Origin: Syngnathus acus
Taxonomy: Eukaryota > Chordata > Actinopteri > Syngnathiformes > Syngnathidae
Length of the DNA: 64,000 bases
NCBI RefSeq assembly: GCF_901709675.1
Contig: NC_051095.1
Span: forward strand, 8,087,956-8,151,955
Reading direction: 5' to 3'
This document shows, one piece after another, positions 1 to 14,934 of the stretch. The translations under genes and the position numbers were made by a program. A model generated the notes under the pieces. That model had not been told where the DNA came from. It made no database searches and saw only the letters and a list, made by a program, of their open reading frames with translations. Positions within the stretch are counted from its first letter, which is position 1; every line of letters begins with the position of its first letter.

Positions 1-3000
1 TCCAAAGTTCTTTCCATTTTGGGGTTATGTGTTCCACCGGGGCGCAACTGTTTTATTGACTCGAAAGAGCCTGTTAAAGCATATCGGTTTTGTTCAGAGG
101 TGCATATCTATTTATATATGTGGCCTTCTATTATTTGAGGCGGCTGATACAAGACAATGATTTGCTCTACAAACTGCAGTTTGCTTTTAATTCCGGTTAG
201 CCTGTCATGTATGAACACTTGTGTCTGAGGTGAAATAAGGTGTGAGATGAAATACAGTGGACATTGAGTGTATAATATTGGCAAAGAAAAGAAATAGACA
301 TTTCTGTCCTTTCCCTTTTACCCCATTTTGTTGCAGCCAGGTTCACATATAATAATATAGCATGTATGGGACCTGATCGGATTGCCTTTTTTGATGTAAA
401 AATTATGGAAATAAGGCCAAAATATTTCATCATTAAAATACAATGCAAATTACATTTATTATTACATGCGGCTAGCATAAAAAATATATATATAGACATA
501 GATATTTAGGTAACAATTTGTATATTTTGAGTTTTGGGGTTGTTGGGTTTTTTTTTTCCAAACAGAAAAGGGGGGAAGCCTAAAGAAGAAGAAAAATACA
601 AAAGTGTTCACTTTGACCTGCAACATAACAAGTGGGTAAAGCAGTAACTCACGATAGGTAGACAAAGTTAGCAAGTTAGCAGAATTTGATGGGACACACT
701 ATGTGCTTTGACAATTTCATCACATCATTGCTGTTTGTGCAGAGAAAAATAATGCCATATGCCGATTCTACAAAAATGAGAACTAGTATGTTTGAAAACA
801 AACCGTTAACATTACTATAACATTAAATGCATCAGTATTGCTTCAATATTAAACAAGAAGGACTTAACAGGCAATATTTGTTCATATGTACAGTTTGGTT
901 ATTGAGAGTACCCCAAAAAGTAGAGAAGTAATTTTTCGGTTTCTTTGTTTAAAATGGCTCACTGTAACATAACACCTGCAAAAAGTGAGGGAACACTATG
1001 TTGAAGTGAGGAGGGGGAGGAGCTATGTTTAGCCTGGGTTGTTAGTGGAAGTTAGTCTTCGTCATATTTCTTAATAACCTCAGTACTTTACTTTTGCATT
1101 TTTTTCTCAAAATCAAATAACCTGTAAGACCAATTCATTGTCCAGTCCGAAAGAAACATTTACTAACATTTTCCAAAATGCCTCATACATTTTCCTCCCT
1201 CTTTTTTACAGCCCAACAACTAATTCTCTGTGCTGACTGCCATGATCTGAATTTTTATACTTTCGAAACCATATATTCCACTGGGTAGTTGAAGTGAAGG
1301 CGCTGCGTGCTGAGCAGGATACAGACAGCCTAACGTGAGAGAGCAGACATCACGTGACTGCAGCACTTTCTGTCTGGGTGCACGACAGGGTCTCACTGAC
1401 TCTTCCTCCCCGGTGAGGAGGAAGAGGAGGAGGCATACGCACACGGCTGGCGAATAAACAACACGCCATCCACATGCATGGCGAGACACGAGCCGGACTG
1501 TCATGCAACTCGGATCCTCAGCGTACCAGACGACGGGGGGGGGATTCAAACAAAACGCGCGTGCAGATCATTCATCACTATCCCGTCTCCTCATCCTCCA
1601 CTCTCAATCAAAACAAGGATGATCTTCATCATCAACGCACATGACAAAATTGGTATTCCCCACGCGGGTTCCCGTCTCGACCGACATGAGATGCGCAAAG
1701 TGTCTCATATGGGAAGTTGCATGAATGGATGAAAAACAAGAAGGAAAAAAGCAGCCAGTCAGCGACTCACTCAGTTTCCAGTGCGTGTGTTCATCCAGCT
1801 GCTCCACTCCGCGTCATCCTTCATCCAGCATCCAAAACAACATCAACAATCCAGCTCTGGACATCCAACACACGCCGTCCTGCGACTGTTTTTTTTTTTT
1901 TTTTTTTACTTTTTAAGTCCCATTGATGTCACTTCCTGTGAGGATGGTGCCTGAGGATATCGTGGGAAGCAGGCATCCGGAGGTCAAAAGTTCACAATGG
2001 AGGAAAGCGGGACTGCAGAGAAGAGGAGAAGAGATTATAAATGACGGAAAACGAAAGAAAAGGATCATCGCGGCCATGCCGGCTGGTTCCAACTGTGCGC
2101 TATACGTTTTATATAACACTCGCGTTTGCATCATCCCCACTCCCACCCCCCTTTCCACCTCCGTCATGCGCCTGCGACTTTCTATTCCTGATCGTTATTA
2201 TGCACTTGTGGATGGCGGAAGCATCACTTTTGGCAAATATGATTGACAGTCGGTGCATAACAATGCGGTGGCCCTCAAATCATCTTTCCCCATTAAAGCC
2301 AATGAAAATGCCATTACCCTGTTCCAGCCTTCCCAAAATAAACAAACATTTGCTCTGTATAATACTTTTTAAAAACATGCAGTACTGACATGACTCAAAA
2401 AAGAGGTCAAGAATTCAACAATTTGTCCTCGGGACAAAAATACTGTAATGCAGGCAAACGGATAAATTCATGGAGACGGAACTCATTAAGCAGCAGTAAT
2501 ATGAGATGTTGATTAAGAATATGAATATATTGTACATCTACATGTGTTGCACCACTGTTTGTGTCCACACAACAACAGCAATGCTATTCCTTAGCCCATC
2601 TATCTAATCAGTCAGACTTCATAAAATTCAATTCAAAATAATTTAATTGAAAACAACCCTTCCAACTACAAGGACATAGACACACCTCTCTTGGGTAAAA
2701 AAAATCTCCCTCATAAGTCAGAAAATTCAGGAACCCCTCTTTTAGCGAAAAATCGATTGGACATTACAATCATAAATTGATTTTTATGATATAAAACTTG
2801 TTTGCTTGAACACAAAGCCACAAGTGGCAACAGGTTAATTATTCTGCATGTCACTTCTTTGCTGGCCTAAATAGAGATATTGTTTGTTGTGAATGTATAA
2901 TCATCAGCCAATAAAGAATAACACTGCTCAACGAATTCTTTTACCACCCTTTAATTAGTTATGCTTAATGAATTTCAAAAAACTGCCCTGATTTTTATAC

Positions 3001-6000
3001 ATAGTCATTATATTAACAAAAATAGAATGCATAATATAGTCAAGTATTTAATAATATTTATGGCTTAAGGGTTTGTGGATTTTTTTTCTGAAACGTCACA
3101 AATAAGACATCAATCCATCTCTGATTGAAATTTGCTGATGATCAATAATAATTTTCCTTCGCAGTGGTTGAGAATCGCTAATCTAGTGTCCCAGTGACTC
3201 GATGGGGCGTGATCCCTCACTCTGCCCTCTGCTCTTTTACCTTTGAACCCGCACGCAGCAGCTCATCTCTGATCTACGCAGGGTCTCCTCTCACAACTAC
3301 TCGGTGATGGATGACCACCAGCATGCCAATAGCGCACAATATTTCAATTTCCTGCGTGGAAGAAGGAATTTGGGAGGTTGCCAGAAGTTCACCAGCACAG
3401 TATGGTGCCTCCCACTCACTCTCACGACAAGGCCCAGCAATTTACCGAAGAGCTCAGACCAAAATATCGTGTTGGAGAACATTCCACAAAGTCGGGTTCT
3501 CCATGTGTTGGGTCAGACCCCCGCTGCCTGATGGACGGCGGCGCCCAAGACTTTGACACCAGAGCGGCTGAGTTTATTGTGGGAATATTGATACTTTTGA
3601 TGGAGTTGAAGTGCATACAGGGCTTTGAGGTAAATAGTGGTAACAAACTCGGTAACACAGTCACTTTTGTGAGGTGGAATTAGTGTTTTTCTATATTACT
3701 ATCCCAAAAAGTGTATGTATGGAATGATTTGATGATCTTCCTGTATTGTTATGATGTGACATTTGTGTGCAAGATGTGCTATAAAACTAAACTTCCCTTG
3801 CCTGCATTCTGTATAGTTCTTTTGATTCTGCTGATCTGATGCATTAAAATACATTTAAAAAATTACAATTATTTTGGGGTTATCCATGATTATTATTATT
3901 ATTACGATTATATGCCTGCATATTTGAAGTAAAATCTATCCATGTTTTACAAGCTGATATACGACCGCTTGACATCATTTTTCCACATTTCATCACATTA
4001 AAAAAGAATTTACTGTAGAATTTCAGCTTTTAGGAGCTACTTTAAAACACACAAGTCACAATTAGGTTTCAGGGTTAACAACATCCAACATTGATGCGGT
4101 AAAGAGTCAAGACAAGCCACATGCCAATATGGAAGAGTTGTATTGACATAAAACGGTAATAGTGTGTGATGCAAGCGTGCAAGGCATGCAGATTGAAGTC
4201 GATGGCATGTGCACTAGAAAAAGCGCCCATGTGGGAATGTGTATGTTGTGTAGTAGGTTCTGATTGGTTGTGGCTCTGCTTTAAAGGCCTGTGATTGGTG
4301 AGCTGAGCGAGAAGGGTTGCAGCATGCGTAAACAGGCGGTGAGGCACACACTGCGACCTAGTGGATGGAAAGGGATGGGGAGGCTGTGTCTGTACGTGTG
4401 TGCGTGTGCGCGTGCGTGTTACAGGGATAGTATATCGCACACAAACCTCAGAAATAAACATACCTTGTATCTTAATCTTCACAGTCTGTGAATCAAAACT
4501 ATATACAATTTATATTTAACTATACAAAATTATCAGCAGCAAACACACACACACAATTGCTTTGCAGCTTCTAACCCATGTGTTTGATCTTACATCATCA
4601 ATGCATGGCGAGGTGTTACCAGTGTAGAAAAACACTCACACGCACTTCTTGATAAGACACCCACATGTATTATTGTGCGCTCGCTAAATAAGCGTGCAGG
4701 CATTTGTTATTCCATCAAAAGTGCTGCTCGTTCGTAGATATACCCACAACTATACCGTTTCGCTCACTAATTAGCCACACAAAGGTTTAATAAGGTCAGT
4801 TTAGCTTAATGCTAACAAACAATGCAAAACGCTATTGACATGCTGGTGAACAGCATCAATTTCAGGTCACACTATGACTGACAGATATTCGAAGACAAAC
4901 AGTGGAGCAACACATGTAGACAGAAAATACTAGAATACTCCGATATATACTTTAACATCACCATTTTTGCATGAATGTTTGGGTGATTGTCATCTGCTTG
5001 ATGGAAAAAGCATCACCCAGACCCGCCTCAAAATAAGTTCAGATTACCCTCCCCTTCCAGATGTACATCACAGAGGAGATTGGAAGTACTTAAGAGCTGA
5101 TAAAGGGGGGGGTTATCAGGGTGGGGGGTGGCAATGCTGCACCAAATTTTGGGAGCAGGTTTTAGTCAAGGCCCAACAGCTCGACAAGAGCCACGGCCCA
5201 TTTTGCCTTGAAGGGATTAATAATGAATTAAGGCACACATACACACATACAGCCCTCCCCAATAAAGATATTCATGCATGCTAATGCATCCATTATTTAT
5301 AGTGTGAGAGGCAAGCCATAGTGGTAGCCACATGCAAGTGGGGGCTGGTGTGAGGGTCTCTTCGAGGACTCTGCAAGCACTGGAGTCCAGTTGGGGCCTG
5401 AGGCTGCTGTGGGTTGAGATGCCGGTGTAACGGGGGGGTGTGCGTGCGTGTGGTGAGGGTTTTCCTTTGCCAGACAGGCAGCTCGAGCATCAGAAAAGGG
5501 CCGCCAAGTGTGGTGGGGGGAGGGGGGATTAAACAAATAAATACATGATAAGAAATAATCATGCCAGGGAGCAGAGTGGAGACAAAGAGCCCAAAAGGGG
5601 GAGTGCGGGATCAGAGGTGGGGGCTCACTAAGTCAGGATTTACTGTCTGGACTAGTCCCTTCTTGACCAAAAAGATAGAACTTTTAGGGATATGAGTGGT
5701 TACAGTAAAGAGGTGACTCAATCTAATCTATTCTAAGAAGAAGATCTGGGCAGAGTCTACGATGGTCACAGATTAGGCAACGTGAAGGTGGCTTTGCTTT
5801 ATGTTTGGTTTGATAGGAAATAAACACTGCGAGTGGCATCCAACAGTTGTTTCTTTTTAAAGAATTGACTTCCTGCCAAACTGCTACTTGTTTTAAAGTG
5901 AGTTTAGTTTGAGGCGCATTCATCGATAAATAATGTATTAAATTAATCAAGTATTTATGATCAGAGTAATTCTTTAGCGAACTAAAAATGTCCGAATCTA

Positions 6001-7958
6001 TTTCTATAAATTCAGATTCTTGACAAATAATCTCAGATTCCTGTAGTTTTGATAAAAGCAAACGGAATATCTTTGGGTTGAATCAAACAAACATTCACAA
6101 ACATTATCAAAATGTTGACTTATTCCCTGACACGTTACAGACCAAACCAGCAACCAAATCATGATCAAATTATGTTAGTGCAGCAATTTCTAACTTTTGG
6201 AAACACCAAATGGAAAACTTGACTTAAATTGTTTTTATGCTAAACACACTCTTTTAAAAAAAAATTGACAACTCCGCAGCTCAAAGATACAAATGTCACA
6301 TGTAGAGGTGAAGGGACAGTGGAAACGGTGCGTTCTTTTCATGTGCACAGCATGCCAGGTATGTAGCGGGCCAGGCGGCACTGAGGCACGTCGGCTGATA
6401 AGATAAAGAGGTGGCACGAGCCAGATGACTTTCCCAGCCGACTGATCCCCGTATTAGCATAGATATACAGTCATCAACATGCTGCCTCATCTCCATAGAT
6501 ATGACTGGGGCCATGCCACCACCACATCAGGGCTTCTCAAACAGGGGTCTCCGCACCCCTGGTGGTCTACCAGTTGGAGCATGGGGGTCGCTAAAGTAAT
6601 TGCTTACATATGGGGGCCGACATGACAATAAAACAAGCATGACAAAGGAATTATTTTCTTCTACATGACCTTTAGACCGATTATAAGCTGTGTTGTGATT
6701 GTGGCGTATTGCATAAATCTGACATCTCGGAATGTTAACCAAAAAAAAAAGGATGGGGAGGTAATAAAAGGTTTATTTTGTATTTGAATTTAGTATCGTC
6801 CCATTTTTTATTGCCAAAAGAAATTCAGAAATTAAAAAGTGGTGCTGCTTTGAGATGTACAGTGACCCTAACTTAAGTTTGTCAAGGCACGAGCTGGCGT
6901 TTGATTTTTTTCTTTTATTCTTATTTTTTTTTCAATATACTGTATAATGTACGGAATATGTTTTTAATTTAGTTAAAAGTTTCTCTCTCAGGGCCTCAGG
7001 ACTGATTAAAACTTTACTCTTGTCCTGCTTAAGATGGAGAAAGGTTTCTGCCAATCCAGGATTTGATGGAGACACAGATGTACAACTGAATATGGTTAGC
7101 TGAATTGTGGAAACTAACTTCGTGCCTCCTGATGACACTGCCAAGTGGCAGCATATAAAAAATATTTAAATATCATATATAAACAATAAAGGACCTGAAA
7201 TTGAACTTTGAGGAACACCATATGTTTATTTATTGAGCAGCTTGTATCTAAATTTGTGTCAGTGTGGTAGGAGAAACATTTGCGTTGAGGCTAGCCTAAT
7301 ATTTCAGTCCATTCAAACAAAAGCAGCAACTGGATGCGGTTGTACCAACACGAATTTTTAAAAGCGCTTCTCAAAACTGGCCATACATTTTTTTTAAAAG
7401 GTGATGTTTGTATAGGAGCCAGAAGACAAGTATGATATAAAGGGAAACAACCTTTCAATATGAAAATATAATCAAACGATTGTAACATCTTCATCATAGG
7501 CATCCTAATTGTAGATAATCCTGCCGAGGCTACTCAGGCGCCATTGTTCGCTCCGCTTCCTACTTGCGTGCATGAATCTACATCTGTCGGAGATATGACC
7601 AATATCTGGGCTAAGAGATTATCAGTGTGGCTTTGCAAAAACCAGTTTGACAGGGATTGCCCGCCCATTTCAAAGTGCTGCCCCAGTATTATACCGGCGA
7701 CATGCCCCAAAATTAAATCCCTTAATATGATGGGACTATGAGCGGATCACATCATGTTACATGAGCTGCTGGGTTGCAGGTAATAGTCAGCCCCCTCTCC
7801 TCCAGACACAGACACACGCACGCACACAAACACACACACACCGAATTTAATGTTTGCCAACAAGTAGCAGGACCTCCCTGAAGGCAACGTTGAACTAAGC
7901 ATTTTTACATTGTGCAAACATTGCAACCTCCAGCAAATACAACCAAAGGCACTTTGGT

Positions 7959-7993
<35 letters not shown>

Positions 7994-9580
7994 CGTCAAC
8001 CTTACACAAGACGAGCCATAAAGATTGTAATCATGTCAAAACAATATCCATTTTCATTTCACTCCACATGAGTCACCATTTGTCGCGCCCACACACATTT
8101 TACGACAAATACAGCAGCTTAATTATACATGCGACCGCTGCAATAAAAGTGCAAGCATTAACAAGCATCTTGTTAACACAAGACTTGCTTTGAAAGCATT
8201 TTTTTTTTTTTAAACACTTTCACTCAGCACTTGTCTGATGTGGCACATTAGCAACAGTTAGAGCAAATTATCCCCAAAAAAAACTACCATTACTAAAATA
8301 ATGCACTCTAATTAGTAATTGTAATTGTCACAATCCTGTAGAAAGCATGAATTTAAAAAATTGGAGTCACAAAGGTAAATATTTTTATGCCTGGCTTCAA
8401 GCACACAGGATAATATTGTTCACCAAATTATAGCAATTAATACCCCAAAAACTTAACAACCCAAAATAGTTGTGTCCATCCCACCGGTTTTAAACATTAT
8501 ACACACCCAGCAATTCTCCTTTAGTGTCTATTCTAATGGCCTAGCATGTACTGTACATTTCAGTGTTTTCCTTTCTAGTTATTTTCACAGTTTGTTGGAA
8601 TCCAAGGTTGTTCTGACTACGTATAAACATCAAAATGATTCTTTTCAATAATTTTCATGTAAAACAAAATTGGGCTATAGATTGCATCCTACAGCCAGGA
8701 GTGAAAAAGGAAAAGCATCTCGTCTCCATATTCCTGACCTTCCCCGGTTCATCCAAAGAGGAAACTTTATCCCCGTGACTATGAGTCAACTCCCAACCTC
8801 TTCGCGAAGAGTCTTTGCTTGTGTTTCAAAGGCTTCCTGGTTTTTCGTTACTGGCCAAACATAGTGCTGCTATACACAAAGTGGTCACTCTCGCCGTGAC
8901 CCAACGCAGGCAGAAGGAGATCAGGCACCCCCTGGAAAAGCCAAACATGTAGTTAAAAGTGGGGTGAACCCTCTGGATGCTGATGGTGTTGTTTAAAAGA
9001 AAGAACAAAGTGAAACCATTCGTAAATGTGACAGTCAAAAGTCAGGAGGCTTCCTCAAATACTGTTTAGGACAGGCAAGGCCGTCCACTTGCAGCCCATC
9101 ATCCATTTGTTCGTGGCCCGTTAACAATTGACACAGTCCAGTGGTATTTCAATTTTCAAGTGCCCCAAATTGTAATTTTTTTGCTTTGAGTCATTGTAAA
9201 ATATTTGGATAGGGCATTACACAAGTAACTGCTAGATGTGAAGCTTGCATAACACTATACACAGGCTAACAACTAGCATCAATAACTGCTACCTTAAAAT
9301 CGACTATTACTGGAACTTAGTTGCGGTAGTGTTCGTTGTGTTTCATTACTAATTCGACATGTACACTACTGCCCCCGGTGGATAATGTGTACACAGAAGT
9401 AGGCGCATCATTATGTGGATTGAATTTGTATGAAATAGTATAAACAGTTTAGGTGTTTACATTTTGTTTTATTGTTGTTACTGCATATTTTTAGTCGGTC
9501 TTTTCTGTAGGCGAGCCTTAGAAGAACATGTTTGCACGCACAGTCGTGTCAGAGCGGCTAAATATTTCATACTCTTCGTT
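1..9580. other. gene-free AT-rich region, left part
   Basis: I find no coding exon here on either strand: the open frames are short, have no recognisable domain and lack convincing splice junctions. Most of it is AT-rich. Somewhat GC-richer, less repetitive islands lie near 1280-2260, 3180-3660, 4960-5560, 6290-6530 and 7540-7740. These could be conserved non-coding elements, but I cannot test conservation. A run of 30 T lies at 7960-7989, and CA/GT-rich simple repeats lie near 4399-4421, 4541-4553 and 7802-7840. In human, ZIC3 is the next gene beyond GPR101, so this is probably the zic3-gpr101 interval (inference from synteny). Confidence 0.6.
7960..7989. repeat. T homopolymer (30 nt)
   Basis: An uninterrupted run of 30 T. 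Comparable runs in the window are 22 A at 37526-37547 (upstream of nonaspanin exon 2, within intron 1) and 19 C at 60738-60756. The lengths are likely to be unreliable in any assembly. Confidence 0.9.
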
Positions 9581-9589
9581 CTTTAAGAC

Positions 9590-11290
9590 AACCGTGCGGA
9601 CGTCGTAGCATTCGTCAATTTTGAGCGATGCGAAGCAAAACCCACAAGACCCCTTCGCCCCTCGAGGCAATCCCATCAAGCTGCAGTCACTGGGGGTCTA
9701 TGTTAAGCAAATGGCCAGAGAAATGGGTAACCTAGTGAATCCATTACCTCTTCACCGCTCCCCATTGTCTTTGGCGCTGCCTTTTAAAAGACATGCGCTT
9801 TGCCTTGGAATGGGCTAACTTAATTATAATAGCAACTGGTAGCACTCCTTAACATGTCAATGGGGCTTGGCCCGCATGCATAATTCTACGGTGTTATTGT
9901 GGTGGCCGCAGTGGTTTTCACTGACAAAACCAGGCAAACCACAGGCACGCCACGGCGGCCTATTGTCATGGACGCATCCATCTGGATCAAGGCTATCAGA
10001 GGATATTTGCACTTCCTGTGTAGCTCCTGGCTCTTGTTTTGGGGGGGGTTTTTTTGACATGCGGCAGAAGGAGCAGGCCTTAGCCACCAGTAGTGGGCCA
10101 ATTGAGGTGCAGATTGACCAGAGGGACAGTGTGGAAAGGGGCAGCGCTCCTGTCAAAGTCGGTGATGGACACCCACGTGGGGGCGGATGGCTGGCTGGCT
10201 GGCTGGCCTGCAGTTTCGGGGGAGAAGACTGCAATTGATGGGACGTGGCGAGGCAGGCGCCCTGCTTTGCAGTCTTTTGTCCCCAGAGGTGTTGGAGGGT
10301 GTATCGCAATGTTGAAGGATCTTTGGTTTCAGCACACTTCTGATGTCAACAACCTGCCACGTACAAGTACAACAACCCCTCAACTGCTGAAAGTGCACTG
10401 ACATCACTCTCAAATCAAAGAAATTGACCTTTTTCTAATGTTTGTAAACTCTGAGGCGGGGTTTTGACATGTTCAGTGTGAGGGTCTTCTCTGCTTCCAT
10501 TGTGTTTTCATTTTCTATTTGTGCGTTTGTACCATTCAATAAACGACCGAAGATGCATCCGAGACTGTCGTTTCTTTTTTTCTACTCAAGCAGCGGCGTA
10601 GCTAAAGCGAAACCATATTGCCTCCCAAAACAACGCAAAATATCAAAAAATCCTTTAGTTAGGGCACTTGTATGTCAAGCTTGTATTAGCATTTTTAGTC
10701 ATAAATGTAGGTCAGCGGTACCTAGCTTTTTGAAAAAGTGCCCTTTGAGACTTATCCAATTGAAACACTTGAGCCCCCAACACGTGGGCTGTCAATCCAT
10801 GTAACGTATACGTTTGCCACTGCGTGCTCAGCCCTTGGCCGCTGCGTCGGAATGCTGACAGCGCCCGCCGATATCAGACATGATTTGATTAAGATTGGAA
10901 GCCCAGAGCTCCAAGAGCAGATATGTGATGCCGAGGCGGGCGGGTTGACGTGAAGACACACAGTTTGATGCCCCCCCTGCAAAAAAAATGAAAGCAAAGG
11001 GAGGAGGGTGAGTTACCTGTGGCCCGGGTTCCAACTGGGAGTAATTTGGACCAGACCGCTCCCAACTGCTCCCAATGTGTTCATTAGGTTGCCATTGGAC
11101 TGTGAGCGCAGGTGGGGAGGGCCTGCCCAGCCTGACGCTGAATAGGCCTGATTGTGCCCAGCAAAAAACGCCATCTGTTTCAATGAGACGCACAGAGCGA
11201 GAGATTTGGAGGGAGGAGGGCGCTACCGATGAAGAGTCATGTTTTATGATGTCGGGGGGAATCTTGAAGCGAGGTACACGAATATGAATT
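9590..11290. other. GC-richer islands, candidate conserved non-coding elements
   Basis: This stretch has higher GC, few homopolymers and no transposon signature. Three sub-blocks stand out: 9630-9820, 9860-10240 and 10840-11240. Open frames of 100-150 codons occur on both strands at once, which is what GC-rich non-coding DNA gives, and none resembles a protein I know. I therefore describe it as possible regulatory DNA in the interval before gpr101. An unrecognised non-coding RNA exon remains possible. Confidence 0.3.
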
Positions 11291-12489
11291 TTTTACATCT
11301 AAACTAGGGGCAGGCATTGCATGAGCACATACAGCCTGCTATGCTCTTAATGTGGCCCATTAAGATTTTTGATTATCAAGGGTCCTGTGTGCAGCACTCT
11401 TCATTATCAAAATTCTTGATTAGGAATTAATACTATAAGTAGAAATTTATTTCGCTTTTTTTTTTTCCCCTAAAAGTGTTGAAAAGGATACTTTAGCCAC
11501 CTTTTCCCACTTGCTGTCTGAAAATGACATCACATGCTAAGGGGCTCAGGTAACAACCAATCAAGGCTCATGTGGCATGTGCAAGCTGAAAAAACTAAAT
11601 AAATGATAATATCAAATGATAGAAAAAGAAAAAAGGAGACATTTTTGAAATTATCGTGAAAATTACGTTTGGGGGCCCATAAAGTCATCGACATTTAATG
11701 TAGGCTGCTGACCAGTGTAATAGTAAAATTACATTTACACATTTTTCCCACGATTTTGAGGCTTCAATTTAAAGAATTGATTATTTTAATCATGCAAATT
11801 TGGCAGGGCTCGTCCACGTGGTGTAACAAATTTGAGGGCTTTTTTTTCGCTTTACAGGCACTTTAAGAGATCAGATTTTTTTCATCGTCCAGGTCATTTT
11901 TTTTAACTTACTATTTTGTTTTATCTTAAAGTGTGCGTAGATTGTCAGTCATCCAGGTTATGATGATCCACAAAGCTTTCATCACAGCAAATGGCCTCTG
12001 AATTTCTTGGGGGTTTTTTTTCTTGTTTTTGAAAACATTAAAAGGGGCTAAGATTGGGCAAGGCAAGGAAGCTTTGTTTATATGGCACGCTTGATACTCC
12101 CGGTGCTTCGCATAGTAGTGACAAAACAACATTTAAAGGCTAATTAGACATTTCAAAAAACAGTAGCGAAATGAAAAGTTGTTTACTAAAATGTCTACCT
12201 GCATTGACAAAATTAAAACATATTAACAAAAGACTTTTAAAACATGTAAAGAATTTAAATTAAGATAAAATAAAAGTAGGGTTCTACATTTACTAAGACC
12301 AAATTGAAATTGCTTAAAAATGTTTACACTGAAGGTTGCCTTCACTTCTTATGGCAGCATAACAGCTAAACGCCACTTCACCGTGTTTGCTTTGAATTTT
12401 TCCGTGATTTATAAGCCAGTATCACCATTTTAATTTGTATTTTCGTCATATTAGGCTAACAAAATGTTATTTACACGCGGTCACGCTTT

Positions 12490-13030
12490 CTTTCCATGAG
12501 AAGTAAAGGCAAAGTAAGGCCACGAACGTCCACTAGGCCGACTTCTGAAGCGTCTTTATCGGGCTTGGCAGCGCGGCTTCAGCGATTGTCAAGCCTTTAT
12601 GCTCGCCAAGGTGTGTCCAATGCGCTGCCGCTTTGTGCGCCGAGGGTGACGACACATCGCATTCTGTCTTGTGTCTTGAACGAGGGATGACGAAGGGGGG
12701 GGGGGGACGCAGGGTGGTGGGTTTGTGAGGGATGTACAACAGAGGGCTGTGAAGGGAGGCGGTGGGGGGAGCGCTGCATAAAGGCGGCGGCAGATCTTCA
12801 AAGGCGGGTCGCACAAAAGGCTCTTAAAGCGTTACTTCATGCAGAGCTCTGCCAGATGTAATTGCGTGATTCCGGGAGAGCGCTCCACCCTCGGACATCG
12901 GCGTGGGGACGAGGCCGAGGACTGCAGAGTTGCCTTCAATAAACAAACAACAGAGGGAAGGCCTCGGAATTTCAAGCTCAATGGCCGTCATGCAGACGCC
13001 ATTAGAAAGAGTCTTGAATTTATATGAAGA
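12490..13030. other. GC-rich island, candidate regulatory element
   Basis: This is a GC-rich block inside AT-rich DNA, with a run of G near 12696-12708. Overlapping short open frames occur on both strands without a domain. It could be an enhancer or an orphan CpG island. I see nothing coding in it, and the flanking 11300-12480 and 13030-13540 also show nothing. Confidence 0.3.
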
Positions 13031-13539
13031 CATAATTAAATTGAGAGCAGAGCGGATGGAAAGCTGTTACAGCATCTAGCAAATGATCTGCTAGTGTGCT
13101 GAACTAGTATGAACTTTTTAGTAGAAAGGCACAGAGTAGTGGAGTGACGTTAATACGACGTACAAAGCACAGGATAGTAGAATTTTGATAATCTATTCTA
13201 GCAACTAGCTATGCGTCACTAGAGGCATGTACTGTAGTCATTCTACCAGCGCACCCAAATTGTTATTCTATACGCTGAAATATCTTGCTAGACTGAAAAA
13301 CGAAAAAAAGTTCACTCAATTTTATTCCGTCAAGTGGTTGCACCAAATAAAATCGTCTGGCTCCAGTTCTGCACACCAGTTGGATGTCCCAGTGAAGTTA
13401 ATTAATAGGATTGTCTCATGAGTAACATGGTTGATCTGTTAATGTACAGAAATGTCACAATAGTGGCAAAAACATTTTTAGTTCTTCTGTTTGTCTTACT
13501 AAGTAGCATGGACAAATCAGCGCACTGTTATGATACAAA

Positions 13540-13880
13540 ATACTGAGACGGCTTCCCATCGGCCGCCGTTGCTCCCCTCCTCTAGTCTCATCGACCCAAC
13601 TAGTACCCGGCCCCCCCGTCGAGCCGGGACAGGTGTTGAGTGTGCATTGTTAAATATGTTCTCCAGGCACAAGCGCTTCCTCTGTCGGGTACATTTGCTC
13701 AGCCGACTCGGCTTCCCAGCGTGGGACCGTGTTTGCCTCAAAGACGTCGAGCGGCAGTGGAAACGGCGGAAGGGGCGGGGCATCACTTTGGAGCCCGCAG
13801 ATGGGAATCCCGCGGGAGGGACACGCCCCGGTGTTGCGGGAATGCCGATTGGGGCAAATTGTGGCCTATTTATCTTTGCA
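13540..13880. other. CpG-rich island, candidate promoter or enhancer
   Basis: This block of about 340 bp has many CpG dinucleotides and stands out sharply from its AT-rich flanks. Frames of about 140 codons are open on both strands over the same bases, which argues for composition rather than coding. No splice sites or protein similarity are apparent. The next kilobase (13900-14930) is AT-rich and shows only a short repeat-like stretch near 14780-14830 (see the repeat at 18130-18330). Confidence 0.3.
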
Positions 13881-14934
13881 TCTCTAAGCTGCAACGATCT
13901 TTTTGTTTTGACTCGTTTGAGCAGATACACTGGCACTGTATGGTCAAAGTGGACTCAATGCTAATGCTAAATAGCATTGATGTTGCAGAGTTTGATTGTA
14001 ATTTCAGGCGGCTTGTATACTTCCTTGACACCAATTGCTATGCTGGATTGATTTAATATTTAGACTGCAATTTGGTAAATGTGTGGATAGTAAACCACAA
14101 ACACTGTGCTAAAATCTATTAAATACTTTATTAAAACTTTATACTGTAAATTAATAAAATATACTGTCATTCATCAGTGCGTCAAATAAAACTAAACTTC
14201 AAAATAAGTCAGTTTTCTACAAATTAGACTTAAAAACCATTGAGAACAGAACTTCTGAAGTGTTTAAATGAATAAACAAGATTTTTAATGGCAAAATAAT
14301 AGTAATAACAATAAAAATACATAGTATGATGTAAAATCCTATAAAGTACAAATCTTATATTTGCTGGACAAGGTCGCTTAGAGATTTGCGTTTGTTTTTC
14401 AGTAATTAATTTTTAGCACAGTTGTCTGTATTTGTTCTCGACTTTCAGAATTAGAATGGCCGCTCATGGCGTAGTGAAACCAGAGCCGCGATCAAAGTGG
14501 GAAGGAAAGATTTCTTCTGTGTATCCAAGTGATATAAAATGATACCTTACGCAGCAGGGCCACCAAAGCCTGGCAAATTATTCTTTGCATATCAATAATT
14601 AGCCCCATGTGGAACATGGAATAATTCAAAAAACCCATCTTTGATTATAGATATTATTTTTGATGGGCCAAGTATAGGTTATGCGCGGTTTTAAAATCTA
14701 GGTAATTAAAAGTACAGCGGACTTTCTATGCTTTACATTCTCAGGGGAGCCATTATTGAGTTACCCTGCATACAGTGTCGTATATAAAAGGTCAACGCAC
14801 CCCTTTTCAAAAAAATATTTGTGATAAAAAAAACAAAAAGATAATCGGGTGCAATCCATACAGTAGTATATCTAAATATAGAAACATACAATATACATGT
14901 GCAAATTCAGATCACATGTGTACGGTATGATAGC

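Noticed and set aside
6530-6610. Possible transposon remnant around CAGGGGTCTCCGCACCCCTGG
   Set aside because: The phrase resembles known dispersed repeats, but no opposite end or target duplication could be found.
9857-10309. 150-codon minus-strand and 123-codon plus-strand frames
   Set aside because: Both are open over the same GC-rich DNA, with no domain, no splice signals and repetitive GGCTGGCTGGCT; treated as non-coding.
13517-13964. Overlapping 139-144-codon frames on both strands
   Set aside because: They result from a CpG-rich block; no protein family is recognisable.
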